The notes beneath the pieces were generated by a model. That model did no database searches and was not told where the DNA came from. It was given only the letters and a program-made list of their open reading frames with translations. The translations under genes and the position numbers were made by a program. Source: Paracamarosporium sp. OC-R06-R3 (Eukaryota > Ascomycota > Dothideomycetes > Pleosporales > Didymosphaeriaceae). From it: a stretch of 64,000 bases of DNA. This document shows positions 11,844-21,646 of this stretch, in pieces; within the stretch, counting starts at the first letter, position 1; each line of letters starts with the position of its first letter. The DNA is taken from positions 310,001 to 374,000 of the forward strand of contig JACVRA010000246.1 in assembly GCA_019828545.1 (NCBI GenBank), written 5' to 3'.

Positions 11844-12643
11844 CTACTGCTCGTCTTGTACGATCTCGAGGTTGTCTTCGGGGATCATTTCGTAGTCGCC
11901 TTCTGGAGGGAGGTATAGCGCCGAGGCGGCCATGCCTAGACTGGACAGGAAGAGAATGACCCATGAAGCGGTGCAAAGAGACCATGAAGCGTCGAGATAG
12001 TGACCTGGAATGGAGAAGCGGGCGTCATGGTCGAAGACGTAGGCCTATAATTGTTAGCGCTCATCTCTTATGGTTGTCCTATGCATGGCGTTGAGGGGAA
12101 GTCCAGGCATCCACGAAGCGATGGCGCGAGAGGTAGACGTACCACAATAGCCATGCCGACGCACTGTATGAAAGCTGAAAATAACAGCAATGCGCTGACA
12201 ATCTGCCATCCAGCTGTTCTTCGCTGCACGCCGCCCGCTATGATGACGACAAAGGCAACCAGCGTGCACAGCTCAACGGCGACGTCAAACGAGATGAAGA
12301 AGCCAACGGTTCTCCACATGTTGCAGAAAGTCTCATCTGTCCGACAGAGTTGCCTGCTAGGGAATTGCTCGTATTCGGGCTCGGTCGGGATGTTGGAGTA
12401 GCGGTTGTGGAGGCCATAGGAGAATTTGCGCCCGTCGTTGTCCTGGCGGCAGTTAGTTTGAATACCATGATATGAGGAAGTAAAACTCACCGGGTCGAAG
12501 CTGATCCATCGCGGCATGTAGATGCTGGCGATGGTCATGGCCGTGCCTGTGCGCCTCAGTCATTGCCACCTTGTAATACATGGTTCTCACTCACTGATGA
12601 CGGTGAGCCACAGGCCGCAGCTGTATACTAATCTTCGCGTCAT
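11844..12643 (-). CDS. Four-span membrane protein, claudin/SUR7-like topology
   Basis: Exons complement(join(11844..12044, 12143..12442, 12491..12546, 12595..12643)), 201 aa; all introns preserve phase (48, 48 and 98 bp). The gene appears only when the four pieces are joined. Seen: a first membrane segment (about residues 6-25, YSCGLWLTVISTAMTIASIY), an extracytoplasmic loop with two Cys (RQLCRTDETFCNMW), then two long hydrophobic segments (about 79-98 and 107-130), and a fourth near residues 160-182 (ASWVILFLSSLGMAASALYL). It ends in an acidic cytoplasmic tail (EGDYEMIPEDNLEIVQDEQ). Known: the first-loop W/Cys pattern with four spans is shared by claudin-like and fungal SUR7/PalI proteins of the plasma membrane. 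Inferred: a plasma-membrane organiser or sensor. Family assignment is by topology only. Confidence 0.75.
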
Positions 12644-14020
12644 GATGAAGAAGAAAAGATGGACGCGATGCAAGACGTGCAGTCAGGGCGCGGTGGTGAA
12701 GTATGTTTTGGAGCCAGGTGGTAGCCGCCGAAAAGATCGGACGACCGTGGTGGTGTGAAAGCAGCTAGGCGTGTGAAGCCTTTGCAGATCTCTTGCGATG
12801 GCCGCGGGACGTATGCTTGGCCCTTGACCGGGGGGATGAAAAAGTGGGCACTGGGGGGGGATGCAGCCAGGAATACGCGCGTTATCTCTGGCGGTGGTCG
12901 CAGGGCATGTTGGGATGGAGGGGAGGCGCCGACCAAGGCTGGCAGGCCTTGTGTGACCCGATGCGGCAGCTTGTTGCTTTCGACGCTGCAACGAGGATCG
13001 CGCGATGACGATCGTGAAATCGGCGCACCTCACTTGGCGGCATCCGTGCGCCGGACTAAGCCGAGTCCAATCTACACCGCCCACAACTGCATCCCTCCCC
13101 GAGCATTGATAGCGGGTACCGCGCAGAGTCTAGTCTTACGTAAAGCTGGCGGGATGGCGAGGTCCCGCGTCTACAGCCTCACCTTGCCATCCTCACTGTC
13201 ATGGAGAGGTCCAATAACCAATGTCAGCCGAGACGCAGATTGTGCTACCTTAGCGCTCATGTCCGAACCACGCATTCGTCTCCCAGCATCTACCCAGCGT
13301 CTCAGCTCATTCTGCCATCGAATGATCTCTTGAAACCGAAGGGGTCACAAGGAGCGGGGTGCACCAACTCTGTCCCGAGTCACGCACTGCGCATCGACTT
13401 TCACCTTTCCCATGAGCTTCGATAAGACACCAGCCACACGCCCGCGTTCGACCTCCACCAAGCCTCCGAACACGTGGGGTCGATCCATAATTCCCCTGCC
13501 AATAGCGCAACGTCGACCTCACCATCGCCATCGCGACGCCTGACATGCTTTTTCTGACCGCGGATTATGCCGCTCGCCACCACATACGTCCAGGGCAGTC
13601 GGTCTCCGTTCTGGCGGTGTGCATTGATGCACAGGAGCCGCCGACTCGACCGAGACTGCAAGGCTATCTGTGCTCGCGCCCCGCATCTTGTGCGCAGCGT
13701 CAACACAAGCGAAGAGCGGGGAATGCACGATAGAACCATGTGCAGCCACCAGCTTCTTTGCTCGGTGCTGCGAGAGTCCTTCTGGTTGGACGCTGCCCGA
13801 AACATGTGTTAGCCGAAGATGATGTGCTTGAATACGATGCTGTGGTAGATAAGGCTCATCCAATCCTAGCTTACACCGTAAACATGGGACAAGTTAGTTT
13901 ATTATCCTGCAGGGCCTATCGACTGAGGGTATATGTCGCGCTATAATGCTTCGCGTCCTCGAGATTATCGTACAAGCGGTATACATGTGATGGTATATAT
14001 GGTTCATGGCAAGCGCTTGT
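12644..14020. other. Long intergenic region, GC-rich, no supported gene
   Basis: About 1.4 kb between the start of the four-span gene and the stop of mrm1. It carries many overlapping ORFs (e.g. 12755-13333 on +, 13401-13805 on -), typical of GC-rich non-coding sequence. None has domains, a consistent frame or matching codon use. A regulatory role for the four-span gene's upstream part is likely. Confidence 0.5.
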
Positions 14021-15410
14021 CTAGAAGAGCAAGCTGCTGGGGGTCCGTGGTTTCGGTTTCTGCAGCATCTCGTAGCAAAGTAAGGATGCTGCCACGCTGA
14101 CGTTGAGACTGTCAACACCGATTTCATCAACATCTCGCCCGTGGCGAATCCCGACTTTGAAGTGTGCCAAATTCAGTAGGCTTGACCGCAGGCCCATCCC
14201 TTCCGCACCCATCATCAGAATCGTGGGATGGTTCTCAACCGGGCAATGTTCCACAGGCAGCCGTTTTGCGTTCCGAGCCTGCGTGTATATAACGCTGCTG
14301 GTGGGAACAGTACGATGTTTGTCGGTCGAGGTTCCTTGGAGAGCTGGCTGCTCTGCAGGTGAAACGGCGTCACTGGCATATATCCTCCATCCGGCACGCG
14401 CACTCTGCCCAAGGAAATCAGTGGCGTGGTTGACTTTGAAGATAGGTATAGCTTCCGCAGCACCAGCGGATGCTTTAAGCGCGATATGGCTCCATGGCGC
14501 GCTCTGGCGTGTCGGTGTGACGATGCCGTCGACACCGAGAAAATACGCTGAGCGAGCGATGGCACCTAAGTTGCCTTCATCGAGCACGCCGTCCACGTAT
14601 AGGATTAGAGGATGTCTCCATCCTGCGGACTTATACATGTACACTGTTTGATTGCCGTTGATATCGAGGTCCTCCTTGGTCTGGTTGTCTAATGATACTT
14701 CAAATTGCTCAGTGTTGATGTTCGACGATAGTAAGGAAGTCAGAGGCGGAACGGGGAGAGGCGACGCCTCGAGGATGAAACCCTGAATCATCAGTATATG
14801 CAACTCGTACATTTGTGACGCAAGGACTACCTACATTGTGTGGTCTGCCACTGCTTGCCTTGTCGAATGCTTGCAAATATTCGTCTCCAACCTCTCTTAA
14901 TGATACACGTTTCTTTGCTCTTGCGACAAGGGCATCTCTTCCTTCATGAGAGGTGCCGCGTGTATGTATGTATAGTTTATGGAGCCTCCGCCGCTTTGCC
15001 TTGACAGCAGCTAATACGCTTGAATATCCGTATATGAACTCAGACGCCGCTGTGGTGTAAGGAAGCGATTCGACACGAGGCACTCGTTCTCTTCGGGCTA
15101 TTTCGTTATGACCTCTTCCATTGTTGTCCCTCTCTCCTCTTTCGGAACCGGCGAAGCCCAACCTCAATCGCTTCTCGCCTCCACGTAGGGGCGGCCTGGA
15201 TCCTAGCGATGGCTGTCTCACTCTTCCTCTGGGTGCCCTGTCGCCAGCGGTCCTGCCACGCTCAATGGCGGCGGTGATCGATTTATTTCTCCCTTCACTG
15301 CGTGCTCTTAGGCAGACGAGTTGCGGTGACCGGAGCATCGTAGGGCGAAGGGAGCCGGACTGCAGCATGGCAAGGCAAGCGTGAAGATTCCGTGGTGACG
15401 TCTGCAACAC
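14021..15410 (-). CDS. mrm1: Mitochondrial 21S rRNA 2'-O-ribose methyltransferase (SpoU/TrmH, SPOUT fold)
   Basis: Exons complement(join(14021..14782, 14835..15410)), 445 aa; the 52-bp intron is phase 0. Seen: an Arg-rich N-terminus with few acidic residues, as in mitochondrial presequences; a substrate-binding SpoU N domain (SEFIYGYSSVLAAVKAKRR, about residues 123-141); and the three SPOUT motifs: NLGAIARS (263-270), ILMMGAEGMGLR (about 380-391) and DSLNVSVAASLL (about 416-427). Known: Mrm1 methylates a universally conserved guanosine in the peptidyl-transferase loop of mitochondrial large-subunit rRNA, using S-adenosylmethionine through a trefoil knot. It is divergent from the Mit1-like gene, 321 bp apart. 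Secure as a SpoU enzyme; Mrm1 rather than Mrm2/Trm3 is inferred from length, presequence and motif spacing. Confidence 0.93.
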
Positions 15411-15731
15411 TCGGCTTGCCCATGCCTAACGCTCGTCGCGAACTTTTTGGCGCACGGGCCTCCCGCACGCGTCGCGTACCTGCCTCACGCCGATTGGAGG
15501 CAGCCTCGGCACTGCATCAACTTTCCGCGAAGCGCTCTCGTCGCGGAGGAGAGCTTGCGCTCGCAGACCAAAGTTGCCTTTGTGTTCTGTCTATAGATTG
15601 CCCCCTGCCCATCTCGATATTACCTCGTTAATAATCCATCGCCGCCCACCGCGCCTCCGAAGACACCGCGACAACTTCGCTATAATACCATCCCAAGACC
15701 TACCCGCGCGCAGGCGCTTCACAACCCCACC
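15411..15731. promoter_or_regulatory. Shared divergent promoter of mrm1 and the Mit1-like gene
   Basis: A 321-bp space between two divergent start codons must hold both promoters. It is CG-rich on the mrm1 side; toward the other gene come CT-rich and GCCCACC-type leader sequence and a good context (CCACCATGG) at 15732. Confidence 0.6.
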
Positions 15732-16625
15732 ATGGAGCGCGCGGCATCTTCAACGAGCGAAGAGGATGTGTCTGAGTTGATGGCATCATTCAAAAAAAGT
15801 ACAGACCGTGAATCACGCAAGCAAGACTTCTCCAACCTCGTCTCGGATCAAGACTCAGCGAACGAAGAGTTACACGATCAGCGCGCGATGGCAGCACCAC
15901 AGAGACTTGTGGCTGTGCGAGTATCACCAGTTCGCAATCGCCACGAATATATTCTATACGACGGTCAAGAAGCTGTACACCGCGTTAGACGGACCTTCAA
16001 AAAGAAGGGAGTGCTGATATACGATGTAAAACTCGTCGATGGCACATATAAGCAGGTGAGTCGCTTCCAACATTGGGTTATTCAGTACCATAGCAGGCAG
16101 CGCAAGTAGCTGGGTGAGGGTGCTCGTGCCCTTTACTTCACTGCCGTTCAACCTCTGCCTTCACCTTGATGCTCTTGCCTAATAAGTGTGCTCTCAGGCT
16201 ACCTTTGACGAACTGTTAGCCCTCAACGACGGCTTCGAAGCTTTCCAATCTTTCCAAAACGACGGCGGAGTCGCGAGCTCAGATAGCGCAGACACAGACA
16301 TGCGAGACTCAAGGTTGCGGTCAAAAGTGAAGAAGACTAAGATCGATGGCTTCGTCAGTGTTGAAGGCCTCATCCTATCTTCGGATGATGAGTTCTCTGC
16401 AAAACCCCGCCAGAAGCGGCTCAGTGCCTTGAGGGGTAGCAGTAAGAGCAGCAGGGCCACGCGTAGAAGCACCACCCGCGACTCTTCTTCAAGTGAGAGC
16501 GATGCGTCTACCATGAAGCGTCGCCGTCGGCGGAAGTTGCTCCAGGAACCTACGCGCCGCTCCAGTAGAAGCCACGCGCCCGTACAAACATACAGCGAGG
16601 AGGAGGAGGAGGAGGAGGACGACGA

Positions 16626-16656
<31 letters not shown>

Positions 16657-19600
16657 AATTCCAGCATCGACATTCTTCAATCAGACCTCACGTCACAAAA
16701 GCGCAAACGCCGCCCAGGACGACCGTCAAAGGCACAACCGGAAAAAACACCTCGAATTGGTATTAGACAGTCTGGTCGAGCCACCCGCACACAGAAAAAC
16801 ATGGAAGAAGCCGATATCGATGACATTTATAGATCCGATTCTGACGAACCCAAGACAACGACAGTGAAGATTGTAAATGCAAAGGAAACTTTCGAAACTC
16901 TTCCTCGTACCAACCTGTTCAGGTCTCGTCACGTAGAGGGGTGCGAAGTCTGTTCTAATGGACCCAATGTTGCGCCGCTCATATATTGCCAAGGTTGCTC
17001 TCTAGCTTACCACAAGAACTGCGTTGGAAATCGCGCTACTCGTGAGCATCTTGTCACTAAAGTTGACGACGACAAGTATGTCCTACAATGCCGGCGGTGC
17101 ATCAACGTTTATAAGAAGAAGGACTCCACTGCTCCGGATCTTTCTATATGCCAAGACTGCCACCATACTGGCCCTGCCTGCAAGCCTTTCCGCCAGCGCA
17201 AAACCACGGTCCAGGAACAGAAAGATCGAGATGAAAACGGCGGCTTAGATCCCGTTATTGATGTTCCTGATACTCTTGTCAACAATGCTCATAATGTCTT
17301 GTTTCGTTGCACGCGTTGTTCGCGCGCGTGGCATTACCACCACTTGCCACCTCTTTCACCGTATGCCATGGATATAGCACGCGACGAAGAGGAGACTGCC
17401 GACGAGCGCTTTATGGAGTATTCGAAATTGTGGATGTGTAAAGAGTGCAACGACACGTCGGACCAGAAAGTTGGAGGTTTGATTGCTTGGCGACCATCAG
17501 ATGTTGATACATACCATCCTGGCACTTCCTGCGATCAAGTCAACGAGGATGAAAAGCAGTATTTGATCAAGTGGGATGGACAATCCTATTTTCGTGCCGC
17601 ATGGTTCTCTGGTGCTTGGACTTGGGGTGTCACATCTCCCACCATGCGAAAAGCGTTCTTCAAGCGGGAAGAGGGCCCCAAAATGCGGACGGAGGATGCC
17701 ATCCCAGAAGAATACCTCCGTATTGACATTGTTCTCGATATTAAATACACCAGCTATGTGGAAGTCCGGAACGAGGAAATCGATAAGGCGCGTATTAAGG
17801 AAGTGGACAAGGCGCTCATCAAATACAAAGGCCTCGGATATGAAGACGCTGTGTGGGAGAAAGTCCCAACCCCCGAAGACGGTGACCGATGGCTGGACTT
17901 CGTTACTGCGTATAATGATTGGGTCGCTGGTCGGCACATTCGCTATCCAAAACAGGGCCCGCTTAGAGCCCGCATAGAAAAGGCTCGTTCTACACCGTTT
18001 GCCAAGTTGGAAAAGCAGAAGCAACCGGAAAGCCTCGTTGGCGGAGAACTTATGAAGTATCAACTGGAAGGTCTCAATTGGCTTTACTTCCAGTGGTACC
18101 TACAAAAGAATGGTATTCTTGCAGATGAAATGGGTCTTGGCAAGACAATTCAAGTCATTGCATTCATGGCTACACTTGTAGAGGAGCACAGTTGTTTCCC
18201 GTTCCTGGTCGTCGTGCCTAATTCCACTTGTGCCAACTGGCGTCGAGAAATCAAGCAGTGGGTGCCATCATTGCGCGTCGTCACCTTCTTTGGCTCTTCC
18301 GCCGCCCGTGAACTGGCAAGGAAACACGAGATGTTCCCAGAAGGTTCTAAAGATCTTCGTGCACATATTGTCGTAACGTCTTATGAGACGGCCGCCGATG
18401 ACAGCTCTAGAGGGATATTCAAAAGTGTTAGCTGGGCGGGTCTCATTGTCGATGAAGGGCAGCGTCTGAAGAACGACAAGAGCCAGCTCTACGACGCACT
18501 AACCGCAGTTAGATCGCCATTTCGACTGCTCCTCACCGGTACACCCCTCCAGAACAATGCGAGGGAGTTGTTCAACCTCCTCCAGTTCCTCGACGACCAT
18601 ATCAATGCAGTGGAACTCGAAGAAAAGTACGAAGACATGACAGCGGAGAACGTCCGAGAGCTGCACGAGCAGATCCGCCCGTATATTCTTCGCCGCACGA
18701 AAGCCCAGGTTTTGACGTTCTTACCTCCATTAGGTCAAGTTATCGTGCCTATATCCATGAGTGTACTGCAAAAGAACGTTTACAAATCGACTCTCGCGAG
18801 GAACCCGGAACTTCTAAAGGCACTCTTTACGACTGGAAATTTGAAGGCTCAAGAACGGGCGAACCTGAGCAATATCCTCATGCAGCTTCGAAAGTGCTTG
18901 TGCCATCCGTTTGTATACAGCCGCGAGATCGAGGAGCGCACCGACATTGCAGCTATGTCGCACCGCAACTTGGTTGAGGCATCGGCAAAGCTTCAACTCC
19001 TTGAGCTTCTTCTACCAAAACTCAAAGAACGTGGCCATCGGGTTCTTATCTTCAGCCAGTTTCTGGATATGCTGAGTATCGTCGAAGATTTCCTAGATGG
19101 TATGCAGATGGCTTATCAGCGTCTCGATGGCACTATGGGTTCTTTGGAGAAGCAGAAACGTATCGATCAATTCAACGCTCCAGAGTCGCCCCTTTTCGCT
19201 TTCCTGCTTTCGACACGGGCTGGTGGTGTTGGTATCAATCTCGCAACAGCGGATACAGTCATAATCCTTGATCCTGATTTCAATCCCCATCAGGATCTTC
19301 AAGCTATCTCTCGAGCGCATCGGATTGGCCAAAAGAACAAGGTGCTATGCTTCCAGCTCATGACGCGAGCCAGTGTCGAGGAAAAGATCGTCCAGATGGG
19401 CCGGAAGAAGATGGCTCTCGATCACGTTGTGGTCGAGCAACTGGGCGAAGAAGACATCGATGACAAGGATGTAGAATCCATCCTAAAGTTTGGAGCGGCA
19501 GAACTATTCAAAGATGATAATGCGGAACACGACATCCGCTATGACGACGCATCTATTGATAAACTTTTAGATCGGAGTCAGCTCGAAAACACCAAGACAA

Positions 19601-21136
19601 GTAGTGACAATTCGGCTGAGTCTCAATTCAGCTTTGCTCGCGTCTGGGCGAATGATCAAGGTGCTCTTAAGGAGAACTTGGGTACAGCAGACGAAGAGGT
19701 CGCACCTCCAGACCCCGGTGTGTGGGACAAAATCCTCAAGGAGCGTCGAGAGCTCGCGGCAGCTGAAGCATTGGCACGCGCTGAGGCTCTGGGCCGCGGA
19801 AAGCGCGCTAGGATGGTAAGTTGAACCAAGAAACGGTTAGATTCATGTTAATCTGTATCAGACCGTGAACTATGAGACAGAAGCAGCAAAGACAGCGATT
19901 GAAGGCAGTGACAACGAGAGTCTACCAGCTTCACCCGTCAAACCTGCTAAAGTGGACAAGCGATCCAAGAAGAAAAAAGATCGCTCTGAAGAGGACACAG
20001 ATTTCCAAGCTGACACCGAAGATGAGGAGTCCGATGCCCAAGGTAGTGGTATCGACGAAGCCCAAGCTGATGTGGCAAACCTGGGAGACGACACTGCCCG
20101 CCGACAAAGTACGAGCACTGCGGTCAACAAGTCATTGTATAAGCGAAACAGTGCAGGTGCGTCCCAACTTTCTTCTAAGTCCACTCCCAAATCCAACTCC
20201 AAGAATCACCCTGTTTTCTCTTCTATCACGTTCTCTCCGGTTTCTCCGGTCGAGATTGTAAAAGGCAAGACCGGTGCGCACCGTTTAGCAAAGCTCAAGT
20301 CCTTCCAAAATGAGAAGTACGGAACTGTCACCGTCACTAAAGCCCCTCTATCACGCCGCTCAAACATTGTGGATCTCACACAGGACGAGCCAGAGCCAGA
20401 ACCAAAGCAAACTAATGCCAGGCCTCCAGTCAAACCTTTCGAACGCGTTCGGCTACCCATTCGCGCACCACTCGAAGCTGGCTACCGTCAGTACAATCTT
20501 ATATTCTGCCCTGCTTGCCATAAACGGCATCCACGAGGCGCTTGCGAGTTGAAAGTGTCCGGCGTCGAGCACTGTGGCCTATGTGGCCTCGCACACTACG
20601 GCATCGGCCGCACGTGTCCACATATCAGATCCGAGACCCAGGTTCGTGAAATGCTTCAAGCGCTCAAGAGTTCACCGGAGAGGAAAGAGCTAGTGGAGCT
20701 AGCAACGAAGTATTTGCGTGGTGTGAAGGGTACTCTCGTCCAGCAGAAGAAGAAGGACAAAGAAAAGGCTATGATCCAGGCTGCTGGTGGACTGCCTCCT
20801 GCCACCCTTGGACCTGCAAATCAAGGACGTCCCCCAGTGACGACGTATAATCCAAGCCAAGGACTGCATGTGCAGGGCACGGGTTCACCTGCACCAGGCT
20901 TCCAGTCCACAAATGGGGTGCCGCAGCAGCATCCTACATCCTGGCCTGTACCAGGCAGCATGGGTAGCCATATACCAGGCCAGGCACCACGACCGAATGG
21001 TCCTCCTGAGCCATCAAATGGCGATGTTCAGCAAGGTCGCTGGGCTCAACAAGGCCAAGCCCAATCAGATGCCTCCCCGATTGATGAGCATCATGTCGAG
21101 AGTGCATTGCGTGGGTTCTTGGGTCGGCCTAACTAG
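15732..21136 (+). CDS. mit1: Mit1-like (Mi-2/CHD type) SNF2 chromatin remodeller
   Basis: Exons join(15732..16055, 16198..19815, 19862..21136), 1738 aa; introns 142 and 46 bp, both phase 0. In order: short N-terminal domain; acidic E/D tract (near residues 242-261); PHD-like Cys/His cluster (about 16934-17450); chromodomain-like region (about 17540-17900, YLIKWDGQSYFRAAW and ALIKYKGLGYEDAVWEKV); SNF2 ATPase with Walker A DEMGLGKT (751-758) and DEGQ (860-863) as motif II; C-terminal helicase half (STRAGGVGINLATADTVI, SRAHRIGQ); then a low-complexity tail with a Cys/His knuckle (CPACHKRHPRGAC, HCGLCGLAHYGIGRTC). Known: fission-yeast Mit1 is the Mi-2 remodeller of the SHREC complex, which silences heterochromatin; the PHD, chromo, SNF2 and C-terminal zinc layout fits. 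The ATPase box is DEGQ where CHD proteins have DEAH/DEGH. Role in heterochromatin is inferred. See the finding on an alternative last exon. Confidence 0.9.
16597..16656 (+). repeat. Coding GAG/GAC triplet repeat (acidic tract)
   Basis: Twenty triplets inside the Mit1-like gene give seven Glu then thirteen Asp. The reverse strand of the same repeat makes a spurious serine-rich ORF. Confidence 0.9.
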
Positions 21137-21646
21137 ATTTCTAACTTCCGTACGTACGCCTACTAACGACTGAATAACACTTCCCAGGGCAGGTAATGAG
21201 CTTTTTGGCGGTTTCGGATTCGGTCGTTTCGATTATGGCATGGCGTTCACGAAGGGCATGGTGGCAATGGTCGATTTCTGGCTGTATCTTATCACAGCGA
21301 GTTTTATCTGATGATGCGGGATTTCAAGCCGCAGGGTTTTGCTTATCTGAACTGTCTACATGGAAGTGCTCCGAAGAGAGGCAGATATTCGAATGAATTT
21401 AGCCGTCTGGCAATGCGTTTAATTTCGACCCTACTAAATTTGTGAAACGCCAGAGTCATGTATGCGATACGTGTCCAGCAATGTCACGTTACCCTACTTT
21501 GGCTTAGACGTATGACGAAAGATTAGTGAAGACTGATTATAATATATTGTTCACATTTTGTGCAAGCATGCTTGCCGAAGTCTAAGGCACAAAGCCTTGT
21601 GTCCCAGTCTCAGGCTCTATAGAAAGTCGTTTAGATTAGAGGTCCG
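21137..21646. other. Convergent 3' region; possible alternative last exon of the Mit1-like gene
   Basis: Between two converging genes. A branch-like TACTAAC (about 21161) followed by CAG acceptors at 21185-21187 and 21190-21192 lies after the Mit1 stop. Behind it a Gly/Phe-rich frame runs to a TGA at 21311. Otherwise AT-rich 3' flank. Confidence 0.45.

Noticed and set aside
12755..13333. Plus-strand 192-aa ORF upstream of the four-span gene
   Set aside because: No domain, and other long frames overlap it on both strands, as expected for GC-rich non-coding DNA.
16194..16673. Minus-strand serine-rich ORF of 159 aa
   Set aside because: It is the antisense reading of the GAG/GAC repeat and neighbouring Mit1 coding sequence.
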